Source of the DNA: Oscillatoria princeps RMCB-10
GTDB taxonomy: Bacteria; Cyanobacteriota; Cyanobacteriia; Cyanobacteriales; Oscillatoriaceae
DNA: 64,000 nt
Direction: 5' to 3'
Assembly: GCA_019359235.1 (NCBI GenBank)
Contig: JAHHHT010000005.1
Span: 289,810-353,809 of the forward strand
In this document: piece after piece, positions 24,258-33,403 of the stretch
How the letters are laid out: each line of letters opens with the position of its first letter
Position numbering within the stretch: position 1 is the first letter of the stretch
Program-made: the position numbers and the translations under genes
Notes under the pieces: generated by a model
What the model saw: the letters and a program-made list of their open reading frames with translations, nothing else
Databases searched by the model: none
Told to the model about the DNA's origin: nothing

Positions 24258-27200
24258 TTACAGATTTTCTCCAGATTTCTCCAGCAACTCCACAAGGGCT
24301 ACCTCGTCAAAGTCTTGGGCCAACTCCAGCACCCGCTGGGCAAACGGGACGTACTCAGCCGCCAGTCCTTGAATGCGCCGCGCTTCTTGCGCCACCACAT
24401 CAAAATCTCCAATTCTGGCAGCTTCACGCAATGTTTCTAATTCTCCTACAGGGGGGGTGACGATCTCTTGCCCCTCGGTTTGAGCCACCGGCTGCGGGTT
24501 TTCTGGCTGCTCGCACACCCACTCTAATTTGAGGAATTTTTGTACTTTAATAAACAGCACCTCCAGGTCAAGTGGTTTGGGCAGGAAATCGTTACAGCCG
24601 GCGGCAATCGCCCGTCCTTGGTCTGATGCCGAGACGCTGGCGCTGGAAGCAATAATCGGAATCTCTTGAGAGTGGAACTGCCGCACCCTGGAGGTGAATT
24701 CATAGCCATCCATCACCGGCATGGCGATATCGGTAATAATTAAATCCGGTCGCCCCCTCTCAACTTGTGCCAGTCCCTCGGCTCCATTCTCCGCCTCCGC
24801 TACGGCAAAACCCACAGTTTTCAACACTTCGGCGACGAACGAGCGGTTGACCTCTCGATCGTCCACGATTAAGATTTGGCGCTGTTTTCCCGTATAGCCG
24901 ATAATTTTACCACAGGCGGCAGTGGTGCCGGCGCTCACCCATTCATGAGAAATGGGGAACTCCACTTCAAACCAAAAGGTACTGCCTTTACCCAAGGTAC
25001 TGATGACTTGGATTTCGCTGCCCATCATTGCCACAAGCTGCCGGCAGATAGCCAGTCCCAATCCTGTTCCTTCGGCGCGTTTGCATGTGTCCCCCACTTG
25101 TTCAAAGGGGAGAAAGATTTTGGGAAGCTGTTCAGAAGTCATCCCGACGCCGGTGTCGGCGATCGTAAAGCGAAGCTTGGCAGTTTCTTTGCGAGCGCTC
25201 AAGACTTGGACTTGAAAGGTAACGCTGCCATTTGGGGTGAATTTGATGGCATTGCCGAGCAAATTAATCAAAACTTGCCGCAAGCGTTTGTCGTCAGCCA
25301 TCACTCCGTTAGGCAGGTGCGAGTCGGGGAGATAGTAGAAGTTAATGCCTTTCGCTTCGGCGCGAACGCGGGTGATTTCTGCTATCCCAGATAAGACAGA
25401 GGGAAGGTGGAAGTCTTTGGGCATAAGTTCCATTTTCCGCGCCTCGATTTTGGCCAGGTCGAGGATGTCGTTAATTAAGGTCAGCAAGTGGGAGCCGGCT
25501 TGCTCGATAATTTCAACTCCTTGCCGGTTTTTTGGGCTGAGGTCGCCGGCCCGTTGGAGAATTTGCGCGTACCCGAGTATGCCGTTGAGTGGGGTGCGCA
25601 GTTCGTGGCTCATATTGGCGAGAAATTCGCTTTTGGCTTGATTGGCAACTTCGGCGGCTTCTTTGGCTTGTTGGAGCTGTTCCTCAAATCGCTTGCGCTC
25701 GGTAATATCGGAGGCTACCCCCAGGACTTGTGGGGTTTCCGAAGGGAACGGGATTTTAATGGTGTGAAAATAACGCACTGCTCCAGTGGCGCTGGTGATG
25801 GTTTCTTCCAGGATTTGCGAGCATCCTGCTTCCATCACTTGTCGGTCAGCTTCCAAATACTTGGTCACTTCCTCTCGATTGGGATTGAAGTCGGCATCGG
25901 TTTTGCCGATTAATTCCTCCACCGTTGTCCCGTAGATTCGGGCGAGGGTTTGATTGGCGAGAATAAATCGCCCGTCCCAATCTTTGACAAAGATAACGTT
26001 GGGATCGCTATCGATGATCGTGCGGAGAAAGCCGCGCTGTTCTTGGAGTTCGGCGGTGCGTTCTGCCACACGCTGTTCTAGAGTGGCAAAAGATTCTTGG
26101 AGTTGAGCCGCCATTTTATTGAAGGATTTGGCCAGTTCTCCCACTTCATCATGGCGGTCGATGTTTGCGGTTTTCTCCCATTTTCCTTGGGCGATATTTT
26201 TGGCAGCGACATTCAGTTTTAACAGGGGTTGCGTCACCCAGCGAGCCGTCATAATGCCCGCACCTGTAGCGACGAACGATGCAGCAACACACAGCCAAAT
26301 AGTCATGCGGCTGTTGGCGTTAATTTGCTCCATGAATTCCGCTTCAGGAATGACGACCACAATCAGCCAGTCAATTCCCGCATCGTCTTTCAGCGGAGCG
26401 ACTTGAATAAATTGCTTCTGGCCTTCTATGGTAAATTCGAGTTGCTGCGCCGTAGAGATTCTCTTTAAATCCTGAAATGTTTCAGTTAAAAATTGAGCGG
26501 CAGATCGAGTTAATTTATCTGCGCTTCTGGTAGCTTTTAATCGGACAAATTCAAATTCGGCACTCTCTCGCTCTTCTGCGGGAGCTATATCTTCAAAATT
26601 ATTGGTTTTATTGCTGCTAGATTTTTTGAAAAATGAAAATGGCGTTTCCGAGGTAGAAGTGGCGACGATGTAACCGTTACGTTCTAAAATAAACGTCTGC
26701 CCAGACTTTCCCATGTCCAGATTTTTTAGAAATTTACTAATATTGTCAAGGGTGAAACAAACGCCTAAAACTCCTTTTAGTTTTCCCGCAGTTCCGTACA
26801 GAGGCGTAACCGCATCAATACTAATATCCGCTGATATAGACCAGCTATATATAGGAGTCCAAGTAGTTTTTTGCTGGCGGGCTGCTTGCCTGTACCAAAA
26901 CATATCTCTGGCTGCATATTTGGGATATGTTTTTACTAGCTGTTTGAAATTGCCCGCACTGTCAAGCAGGTATTCAAAGAGCTTATATTGGGTTGATTCT
27001 CCAGAGTAAGAGTAACCCGCTTTTTGATTCAAGGAACGGTCGGAAAAATTTCGGTGCGAGCCCCAAAAATCATTTTTTTCGCTCGCATAATAAATGTAAG
27101 ATGCTGTTTTAAATTGAAGGAGCTGCCGCCAAAAGTAACGCCTTAAACTGGACGATTCTGCTGGCGCATCTAGATTGAGATAGCCCTCTTTAAAAGCATC

Positions 27201-27440
27201 GACATTGATGCGATTAATCAGTTTGTGCGTCTCCAACACAGAAGAAACCTGCTTTTCAATTCGAGCGGTTATTTCGCTGCGCAATTGAGCGGCAACATCG
27301 TTGACGGCTTCTCTGCCATTGCGAAACGATAGCCATCCCACCAATCCCACGGCACCAAACAGTTGCGCCACAAAGGGGGTGACGAGAATCAGGCGTAAGG
27401 GGAATTTAGAAAGGTTTGATTTGGCGCGGTTTATCAGCAT
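24258..27440 (-). CDS. Membrane hybrid histidine kinase (Cache-HAMP-PAS-HisKA-HATPase-REC)
   Basis: A 1060-residue sensor kinase. A transmembrane helix (about 15-40) is followed by a large extracytoplasmic Cache-like domain (about 45-380; FWYRQAARQQKTTWTPIYSW and GVLGVCFTLDNISKFL are typical), a second helix (about 385-405) and HAMP (TQPLLKLNVAAKNIAQGKW). A coiled coil leads to a PAS domain (IDSDPNVIFVKDWDGRFILAN). HisKA has SHELRTPLNGILGYAQIL (His about 609), then HATPase (INLLGNAIKF, GTGLGLAICRQL), a receiver (ILIVDDREVNRS, Asp about 904 in LIITDIAMPVMDGYEF) and an alpha-helical tail shared with the CHASE2 kinase at 3222-5999. Cache domains usually bind small metabolites; the ligand is unknown. 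It stands alone. Confidence 0.92.
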   Translation of the reverse strand: MLINRAKSNLSKFPLRLILVTPFVAQLFGAVGLVGWLSFRNGREAVNDVAAQLRSEITARIEKQVSSVLETHKLINRINVDAFKEGYLNLDAPAESSSLRRYFWRQLLQFKTASYIYYASEKNDFWGSHRNFSDRSLNQKAGYSYSGESTQYKLFEYLLDSAGNFKQLVKTYPKYAARDMFWYRQAARQQKTTWTPIYSWSISADISIDAVTPLYGTAGKLKGVLGVCFTLDNISKFLKNLDMGKSGQTFILERNGYIVATSTSETPFSFFKKSSSNKTNNFEDIAPAEERESAEFEFVRLKATRSADKLTRSAAQFLTETFQDLKRISTAQQLEFTIEGQKQFIQVAPLKDDAGIDWLIVVVIPEAEFMEQINANSRMTIWLCVAASFVATGAGIMTARWVTQPLLKLNVAAKNIAQGKWEKTANIDRHDEVGELAKSFNKMAAQLQESFATLEQRVAERTAELQEQRGFLRTIIDSDPNVIFVKDWDGRFILANQTLARIYGTTVEELIGKTDADFNPNREEVTKYLEADRQVMEAGCSQILEETITSATGAVRYFHTIKIPFPSETPQVLGVASDITERKRFEEQLQQAKEAAEVANQAKSEFLANMSHELRTPLNGILGYAQILQRAGDLSPKNRQGVEIIEQAGSHLLTLINDILDLAKIEARKMELMPKDFHLPSVLSGIAEITRVRAEAKGINFYYLPDSHLPNGVMADDKRLRQVLINLLGNAIKFTPNGSVTFQVQVLSARKETAKLRFTIADTGVGMTSEQLPKIFLPFEQVGDTCKRAEGTGLGLAICRQLVAMMGSEIQVISTLGKGSTFWFEVEFPISHEWVSAGTTAACGKIIGYTGKQRQILIVDDREVNRSFVAEVLKTVGFAVAEAENGAEGLAQVERGRPDLIITDIAMPVMDGYEFTSRVRQFHSQEIPIIASSASVSASDQGRAIAAGCNDFLPKPLDLEVLFIKVQKFLKLEWVCEQPENPQPVAQTEGQEIVTPPVGELETLREAARIGDFDVVAQEARRIQGLAAEYVPFAQRVLELAQDFDEVALVELLEKSGENL

Positions 27441-27687
27441 AGGATTTTTGGGGTGAGTGGGCCGTTTTTAGAGAATAGTAAGGTTTGGTTGGGGTTTGGG
27501 GAAACATCGGGATTGTCCCAATTAACAAGTCTGGGCGTTGGGCTCACAGTGCGTGAGGGCCGAATTGAGGACATGATCATCTAACTTCATGTTGATACCA
27601 TCCATTTAAAGACAGGGAGTTGATAGCGCGTCTGAAGCGAACATATCGATGTCAGGGGTTGGGAATCACTCCGGTATCGCCCTATAA

Positions 27688-28120
27688 TTATCTTAACTCA
27701 GAGTTATTTGACCCTAGATGAGGAATCCGAGGATAAATCCCGGCACTGAGGGATTCCGTACCAGGGAGAGCGATCGGGGACAGCAGCAACCAACTCGTTA
27801 TCAGACCGCTGTTAACGTTTGTCTTCAAGTCAATTCTGCTTATTTCTACTGACTCTGAAGCGCTGACCTCAATTTTCCCTTGGGGGTGATTGCCCTGATT
27901 CTGAATAAACGCCAACTAGCCATTGCTCACGGTCAAATTTCTGCCTGCTAAATCAATCCCTTGAATGATTCGGCAGGGTGGCTTCGGAAACGATTTGCGC
28001 CCTCGCCCCCGACGTCCCGGCAACCGCGAACACCATCCCCCATGCCACCGGCTTCCTGAACAGCAGGAGCAAGACCCAGAGCCGGTTGAGTGGAAACGCA
28101 GAAATTCTGCAAGTTTTCAT
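27688..28120 (-). pseudogene. Remnant of a second TPS/haemagglutinin-type exoprotein gene
   Basis: The minus strand has an ATG at 28118-28120 with GGAGGG seven bases upstream, opening a 55-codon frame. It holds a hydrophobic signal peptide and ends ARAQIVSEATLPNHSRD before a TGA, exactly how TPS exoproteins begin (compare AQIVPDKTLPNNST in the intact gene). After a large deletion and a frame change, the sequence continues GIDLAGRNLTVSNG, stop, FIQNQGNHPQGKIEVSASESVEIS, a beta-helix repeat segment. Only the start and one interior piece survive. The preceding 27441-27687 holds nothing recognisable. Confidence 0.7.
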
Positions 28121-28654
28121 CAATTCGCCCTCCAGTCAAAAATCTTCCTTAAAAAATCTTAACAAGCTATCATCACTCAGGCGGCTTTTTTTTATATTTT
28201 TTTTATCTTTTTCTAATCCTCTCTGAGGTCAGCGATTGGCCGCCTTTCACTAGGAATGAGATCGGGCCCGCCGAACGCGCCGAAGGATACCAAAAAGTTC
28301 GTGCCGGCGATCACAATATCCAGCCCGATTTCTATCATTAATATATTTCTCAAAGTGAGAAAAGCAAACGGCCATTGAGTTAAGGTTGGTTTAAAATTTG
28401 GTAATGTTTGTAGCCGCAGCCCCCCCGGCTGCCCCTGCAAGCCAATCATCCCCAGAATGCGCAACACCAGGCGCTCGGGCGTTGCGCCGCGCCGGGGATG
28501 AACACCACCCCCCGCCCCCGAAAACCCGGTACGGAGTCGGGGGCGTGTTCGGTGGGCCCCGCACAATTGTCGGATGGCAATGTCTGCAGCCGCAGGCGGC
28601 TGTGCCGGCCCTTACAAACCCAATTAGGGCCGGCCCAGTTGGGCCGCCGGCGAA
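28121..28654. other. Gap without a supported gene
   Basis: About 530 bases. 28188-28215 is a long T-rich run. 28395-28650 is very GC-rich with complementary pieces such as GTAGCCGCAGCC and GCAGCCGCAGGCGGCTG. A minus-strand frame (28213-28566) has arginine/glycine-rich low-complexity sequence and is not convincing as a protein. The T-run could terminate plus-strand transcripts or be part of the promoter region of the lost exoprotein. Confidence 0.4.
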
Positions 28655-29614
28655 TTACGGAGCGATGGCGCTGATCAGTTGCTGAAATTCGGCTGGGCTG
28701 GCGATCGTGATCGCGGCTCGATGCAATCGGCGCAGGGTGTCAGGGTCATCAATACCATTCAAGGCATCCGCCACCTCTGGGGGGACAGCATTAAAGCGAA
28801 CTTCCAGGATGGCGAGCGTTTCCTCTCGCAGGGTTCGCCTGGTTGCCTCCTGACGGCCCTCCTCTTTCGCCATTTCTTCCACTCGACTGATAAACGGCAT
28901 TTGTCCTTCCTCCCTTTGGCGAATTAACTCAGTTTTAAATTCCCGTTGCAGTTCCTCTGGTAGCGCCATCATCCGGTCTACAAATCGGAACAGATTCACC
29001 ACCTCATTTCTACTATAGCCCTTGGACACCAGGGCCCGCACCACCGCCCACTTCCACCGCTGCCGTTCCCGCAAATCGCCGGTTGTGGCTTTGGTTTTCA
29101 GATGCGCCATTACCATCAGGGCAAAGGGATTGGTGCTGGATTCCAGTTCGGGCCATCTCTCTTGGTAGTCCAGCAGTTTCACGGTGGGAAACTTCAGGCT
29201 TAACTCATAGCCATCGAGAGCGTATCCATAAGACTGGGGTCGCCACGAGGGGCGCTCGTCTCCCAAAATCGCCACGCTGACCACCGGCTGCCGGTGCTTG
29301 TCAAACGCCCGATAATTGTAGATGTATATCCTTTCGGCAAAGCCCGATTCGTATTGGCTCTGCACTTCCACGTGAATCAATATCCACGCCGGCTGTCCGG
29401 TGAGCAGTTTCACCTGGAACAATCTGTCGGTGATTTTGTCTCCGGTTTCCGATTCCCCGACAATTTCTTGCAGCTCCTGTGCGAGGGACACATAGGGTTC
29501 CGTCCAGTCCACAGAGTTGTGAATATCCGGAAAAAAGAACCTGAGAAACTCTTGGAAATACGTTTCTATCGCTTCCTTCCAAGATTCGTCGTATTCTGCT
29601 ATAATTTCTGCCAT
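28655..29614 (-). CDS. Rpn-type PD-(D/E)XK nuclease-like protein (putative transposase family)
   Basis: A 319-residue intact member of the family often annotated as Rpn recombination-promoting nuclease or cytosolic protein in cyanobacteria. The nuclease core is recognisable in RLFQVKLLTGQPAWILIHVEVQSQYESGFAERIYIYNYRAFDK, with the acidic HVEVQ strand corresponding to the E-x-Q/K of PD-(D/E)XK enzymes. The C-terminus has LREETLAILEVRFNAVPPEVADALNGI followed by a helical tail. A broken full-length copy and fossil fragments lie 5-6 kb away on the same strand, so the family has multiplied locally. Whether it is active as a nuclease or mobile is unknown; no terminal repeats flanking the gene were found. 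Confidence 0.75.
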   Translation of the reverse strand: MAEIIAEYDESWKEAIETYFQEFLRFFFPDIHNSVDWTEPYVSLAQELQEIVGESETGDKITDRLFQVKLLTGQPAWILIHVEVQSQYESGFAERIYIYNYRAFDKHRQPVVSVAILGDERPSWRPQSYGYALDGYELSLKFPTVKLLDYQERWPELESSTNPFALMVMAHLKTKATTGDLRERQRWKWAVVRALVSKGYSRNEVVNLFRFVDRMMALPEELQREFKTELIRQREEGQMPFISRVEEMAKEEGRQEATRRTLREETLAILEVRFNAVPPEVADALNGIDDPDTLRRLHRAAITIASPAEFQQLISAIAP

Positions 29615-29858
29615 TTTTTACATTCAAACTCTCTGGTTTTATGATTCCCCTCTGTCCGGGGCGGAAGGGCCCGCCCCTACAGCCGGGGAACGAGGAGCAG
29701 GAGGCTCTGACTTGAAAAGGTTTGTAGTAGGGCTTTAGCCCTACCGGCTCGCCGGCGGTGGGGCAAGTTTTCATTCGTGGCGGTGTGCGCAGCTGTAGCG
29801 CAGCGGCGCAGCAGGAGCATCGCGACTGCCTCCTTTCTCCTACAAGCAGATAAAACAC

Positions 29859-29956
29859 CTAACAGCTGAGCACTCCAAAAACTAGCATCTGAGAACTTTT
29901 CGCAGCGCTACTCGCCAAAAACGATCCGCCAATATTCAGCCGACCGGCCCTCAATT
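29859..29956 (-). pseudogene. Fragment of a TPS secretion domain
   Basis: Minus-strand translation gives RLNIGGSFLASSAAKSS, matching ARLNIGGSFLGSSASSIKLS of the intact exoprotein, then runs to a stop at 29859-29861. No more of the gene survives. It is the third exoprotein relic within 11 kb. The stretch 29641-29858 to its left holds GC-rich repeat DNA (CCGGGGCGGAAGGGCCCGCCCC) and no gene. Confidence 0.65.
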
Positions 29957-29987
29957 ATAGCGGTTTCATTGGAGTGAAGTGCGGGTC

Positions 29988-30047
29988 ATAAACCCGGTTT
30001 CTTAAAGAAACCGGGTTTCTCAGTTTCTTAAAGAAACCGGGTTTCTC
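29988..30047. repeat. Double copy of the dispersed AAACCCGGTTT palindrome
   Basis: A full inverted pair of AAACCCGGTTTCT and AGAAACCGGGTTTCT is followed at once by a second AAAGAAACCGGGTTTCTC, as if the right arm had been duplicated. It lies just past the stop of the DUF3318 gene and could act as its terminator. Confidence 0.8.
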
Positions 30048-30062
30048 AGCACCTCACTAATA

Positions 30063-30671
30063 CTACTCCCGCTTCATACTGTCGGGCACACCCACCGGCG
30101 AAATGCCGGCAATCGATCTTAAATTTTGCGAGCGAATCAGCTCAGTAAAATTCAAGCTGGTGCGCCCTTCAATCCGCGCCACCGATTCAATCGCTGCTAG
30201 CAGGTTACCGGCAGCTTCGGATTCGGAATAGCCGCGCCGGAGCGCCACCCGAATTGCCGCTTCATCCGCCTCCAGTTCGGTTTGGGAACTGCGGTTAGCC
30301 CGCCAGATTTGCACACCGGCAAACGCACTCAACCCAGCCGCAACCGTCACCCCCACGGCATCCCCCTGCGCCAGTTCCACCGCCGCCCCCAAAAGCCCAG
30401 ACAGCACCACTCCCCGGTACAAATCGGGCTTGAACCAGCGGATGCCGGTCAGCCAGCTGGCGGTGCGCAGCAGCAGCAAATCCCGCTGCGGCTTGGGCAA
30501 TTGCCGCCACAGGTCAAAATTAATAAAAATCGGTCGCTCCCTCGCCCAGGGCAGGGGAAACGGGCTGTCAATGATCGCAGCCTGCTGCGGTTTGCTGACG
30601 ATTTTAGTCATCATGCGCCCGGAGGCGGGCATGACATCGAGCAGGCGTTGAATTTCAGCGGCGGGTTCCAT
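30063..30671 (-). CDS. DUF3318 protein
   Basis: A 202-residue cyanobacterial protein of unknown function. Diagnostic blocks are EIQRLLDVMPASGRMMTKI at the N-terminus, then SPFPLPWARERPIFINFDLWRQLPKPQRDLLLLRTASWL. A hydrophobic glycine/alanine segment (VVLSGLLGAAVELAQGDAVGVTVAAGLSAFAGV, about 103-137) may cross or lie on the membrane. The following ELEADEAAIRVALRRGYSESEAA is helical and recalls the His/Glu region of M48-type peptidase neighbours, but no HExxH motif is present. The gene begins 30 bases after the transporter stop, probably in one operon. Confidence 0.75.
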   Translation of the reverse strand: MEPAAEIQRLLDVMPASGRMMTKIVSKPQQAAIIDSPFPLPWARERPIFINFDLWRQLPKPQRDLLLLRTASWLTGIRWFKPDLYRGVVLSGLLGAAVELAQGDAVGVTVAAGLSAFAGVQIWRANRSSQTELEADEAAIRVALRRGYSESEAAGNLLAAIESVARIEGRTSLNFTELIRSQNLRSIAGISPVGVPDSMKRE

Positions 30672-30701
30672 CGGTTTTGTGGGTTGAGGCTTGCAAAAGG
30701 C

Positions 30702-32261
30702 TTAACGGGTGCGAGTGCGCGGGGCTGGCGCTGGCGCTGCCGGCACTTTGGGCGCGGGCGGCGGCGATGGGCTGGCTTCTAGTGCCGGTGCCGGTGACGC
30801 AGGCACCGGTGCCGGCGCGGTCAGCTCGGGTTCCGGTGCCTTCTTTGAGCCTAAAATACTGGGGTTGCCGGTGTCAAAAACCCCAGCCACGCAAGCAATC
30901 ATTATCGTTGCCAGGGTGCCGGCAAATAAAGCTTTCCAGCCCAGTTCGGAAATATCTTTGCGCCGTGAGGGAATCAGGGCAATGGTGCCGCCGACAAAAA
31001 TCCCCACGGAGGCGAGGTGGGCGAATCCAGACAGGGCGTAGCTGACGATCAGCACGGTGCGGTCGCTCACCTCTCCTTTTGCAGCTGCTTCCGCCAGCGC
31101 CTGATAGGGCGGAATCGCCGTTTCCAGCAGTCTCCGCCCAACAATCACCGAGGCTGTCCAAGATTCGTCAAAGGAGACGCCGGTTAAAATCGTCAGCGGG
31201 TAAAATAAGAAACCTTGAATATTTGCTAAGGTCACCACCTTAAACAGGTCGCCAATTGGGGATGGCAGCCCCGCCAGCCAGCCAAAGAATTGATTCACTA
31301 AAGAAACCAAACCCAAGATTAAAATCAGCACGGCGGCAATTGAAACTGCCATTCTCACCCCATCCAGCGCCCCCACAATCGCTGCGTCCAATGGGCTTAC
31401 CCGCTCGATTGGCTCTCCCGCCACTGTCTCCTGTTTGGATTCCTGATAATCCTCATCTAGAGGCTCGCCGCCCAGTTCTGTCCCGCTGAACTCTTTTTGT
31501 TTCTTCGCGGCTTTTTCTTCTTGGGGAATCCCGCCGGCAGTCAGGGGAACTTCTGTCTCGGGCACCAAAATTTTCGAGAGCACAAAGCACGCGGGAATGG
31601 CCATGATTGAGGCCGAGACTAAATGCCCCAAAATGTTTGGGAACACCGGCTTGAGGAAACTCACATAAATAGCCAGGGTTGAGGAAGCCGCTGTCCCAAA
31701 ACAGCAAGTCAGAATCGCGCACAGCTCGCTGCGGGTCATTTTGGGCAAATAAGGCTTGACAACGATTGCCGCTTCGATGCCCACAAAAATATTGGCTGCT
31801 CCACTTAAAGCCTCCGCCCCGCTCAAGCGCATGACCCTGTAAAATATTTTAGCAAAAACATCGGTAATCACTTGAATGACGCCAATGTTGTAGAGCAGTG
31901 CCATCAGTCCGGAGAAGAAAATCACCGTGGGCAAGGCTCGAAAGGCGAAAATATATCCCAGATTCACAGCAGGGTCTTTGCCGGGTACGGGGACAATATT
32001 AGGCCCAAAAACAAACCGCGCCCCCGCATCAGCTGCCATAAATACACTGTCGAGCAAGCTGCTAAATGCCTGCAGGGCGTCCCTAGTTGGCGGGAAGAGA
32101 AAGACTAAAGCTCCTAGAATTAATTGCAAGGCGATGCCCGAGATGGCGACACGCCAGGGAAACACCTTCAGCCGCCGGTCTTCCGAGAACAGCCAGGCGA
32201 CCGCACACAAGCCAAAAATTCCCAGGAGGGAGATGAAGTTGAGGTAGATAGGATGAGGCAT
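30702..32261 (-). CDS. Concentrative nucleoside transporter (CNT/NupC family)
   Basis: A 519-residue inner-membrane protein with about ten hydrophobic helices. CNT signatures include TVIFFSGLMALLYNIGVIQ, GAANIFVGIEAAIVVKPYL and LTGVSFDESWTASVIVG. It would import nucleosides with sodium or protons. Start: ATG 32261 (MPHPIYLNF), with AGGA eight bases upstream; an ORF extension to 32471 adds cysteine/arginine-rich sequence unlike the family. A charged loop (about 260-310) separates helices. The C-terminal 45 residues are an Ala/Pro tail (APAPVPASPAPALEASPSP) unlike normal CNT proteins and probably cytoplasmic or periplasmic low-complexity. Co-oriented with DUF3318. Confidence 0.88.
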   Translation of the reverse strand: MPHPIYLNFISLLGIFGLCAVAWLFSEDRRLKVFPWRVAISGIALQLILGALVFLFPPTRDALQAFSSLLDSVFMAADAGARFVFGPNIVPVPGKDPAVNLGYIFAFRALPTVIFFSGLMALLYNIGVIQVITDVFAKIFYRVMRLSGAEALSGAANIFVGIEAAIVVKPYLPKMTRSELCAILTCCFGTAASSTLAIYVSFLKPVFPNILGHLVSASIMAIPACFVLSKILVPETEVPLTAGGIPQEEKAAKKQKEFSGTELGGEPLDEDYQESKQETVAGEPIERVSPLDAAIVGALDGVRMAVSIAAVLILILGLVSLVNQFFGWLAGLPSPIGDLFKVVTLANIQGFLFYPLTILTGVSFDESWTASVIVGRRLLETAIPPYQALAEAAAKGEVSDRTVLIVSYALSGFAHLASVGIFVGGTIALIPSRRKDISELGWKALFAGTLATIMIACVAGVFDTGNPSILGSKKAPEPELTAPAPVPASPAPALEASPSPPPAPKVPAAPAPAPRTRTR

Positions 32262-32640
32262 GAGCTGAATCCTCGCACGTATTGGCGGATGCTGTCCAGT
32301 CCGCCGTCTGGTGCCATCGGGGTCGGGCCGGCAACATTGCTGGCCATCACAGAAGTGGCTAGACGCACCGCTTTCCCGCACCTTCGGACAATTAAGACAA
32401 TAACCAAAAACCAGACGCCGCAATGCGCGATCGAGTTCTGAGATATTCAAAGCAAGCTGAAGTGCGCGCAAATTTTACGATCCTTATCGCAGTTTTCCCA
32501 TCACTCAAGTCTCCCCCCCTTTTCCCCCCCGCAGCGCAACCGGGACGCCTGCCGGCGAGTGAGCAACGGGGGTGGGGGACCCGGTGCTACGCCGCCCTGA
32601 CTCCATTCAGCTGCTCTGTGCTGTCGCGGTTTTCACTCGT
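32262..32640. other. Gap upstream of the transporter gene
   Basis: About 380 bases with no supported gene. It should contain the transporter promoter on the minus strand. A run of C (32512-32530) and the phrase GAGTGAGCAACGGG link it to the repeat tract at 22330-22425. Nothing else recognised. Confidence 0.4.
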
Positions 32641-32647
32641 GCCGGAC

Positions 32648-32806
32648 ACAACTCTTGTTGGGAAATGTGCTATTATATACAGCGGGGTTTGGCAAGGTTT
32701 GTGTGAATCCCTCTCAGGGATTAAAAAGAAAAGAAACAACGAAACGAAAGAAACCGTCACTTTTTGACATGCGTTAAAATGAATCCTGGAAACGGGACTC
32801 AAAACA
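32648..32806 (+). repeat. Element A: promoter-proximal repeat with two CRISPR-repeat-like palindromes
   Basis: Shares with element B (46808-46922) the ordered blocks GGAAATGTGCTATTAT, GGTTTGT-TGAATCCCT...GGATTAAAAAG and GAATCCTGGAAACGGGACT-AAAACA. The two inner blocks are short palindromes (AATCCCT/AGGGATT; CCTGGAAACGGG) ending in A-rich tails, spaced 76 bases here. TGTGCTATTAT could be an extended -10 promoter. It sits directly upstream of the small zinc-ribbon-like gene. Confidence 0.55.
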
Positions 32807-33063
32807 TGGAAGCTTTCGATCCAACCCCACCCGACTGGACAAATCAGGCAATTCACGGCCACGACTTCTGCTGCCCGAGATGCAAATCCTCCTCTCGGGA
32901 AGCGGAGCGGGTTTGGATTAACCGGCGCTCGCCGGTGTATACAGAGGACAACCGGCGCAAGTGGCAGGAATTCTACCAGTGCCACTGCAGTTGCGTGTGG
33001 TGGGCGTGGAGTACCGAACGCCCCCCCTCAGAGTTTTTGAGTCGCGATCTGTTCGAGGAATAA
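32779..33063 (+). CDS. Small cysteine-rich, zinc-ribbon-like protein
   Basis: A 94-residue protein (80-85 if started at ATG 32806, which is also plausible since the first codons overlap element A). Two cysteine clusters, DFCCPRCKSSSREA and YQCHCSCVWWAWSTERPPSEF, about 30 residues apart, could hold one zinc ion. Between them NRRSPVYTEDNRRKWQEFY is basic and hydrophilic. I have a sense of similar cyanobacterial hypothetical proteins but cannot name a family. No good ribosome-binding site was found for either start. Transcription probably begins in element A. Confidence 0.6.
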   Translation: MNPGNGTQNMEAFDPTPPDWTNQAIHGHDFCCPRCKSSSREAERVWINRRSPVYTEDNRRKWQEFYQCHCSCVWWAWSTERPPSEFLSRDLFEE

Positions 33064-33403
33064 TATCAACTCCAGTCAACCGCACTGCCCTCCCCCAGAG
33101 GGCCGGAATTTATTATATTACTAATCAAACGGATATTAGGAATTTTTAGAATTGCGGAAGCTGGATTAGATATGGATGTAGCAGATAATTTATGTCGAAA
33201 TCCGCAAGATGAATCATCTTTTACGCTGGCGGGCCGGCGCAACTCTCATATCATATCCGGTTAATTGCCCATAATATTTTTTTTCCAGAGATCCAGAAGC
33301 AGATCGCGGAACGCAACCCAGCGGCAAGAAACCGGGTTTCTTTGGGCTCCCATCCAAAGAAACCCGGTTTCTGGGATTACTGGACTGGCACCCTGTAGAG
33401 ATC
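33064..33403. other. Gap with a perfect 19-bp inverted repeat
   Basis: 340 bases without a supported gene. AGAAACCGGGTTTCTTTGG (33327-33345) is exactly complementary to 33354-33372 with an eight-base loop; it lies 32 bases past the kinase stop on the minus strand and may terminate it. A 36-codon unbroken stretch near 33148-33260 shows no recognised sequence. Confidence 0.7.

Noticed and set aside
28213..28566. 117-codon minus-strand frame in a GC-rich gap
   Set aside because: Arg/Gly-rich, no family pattern, no ribosome-binding site.
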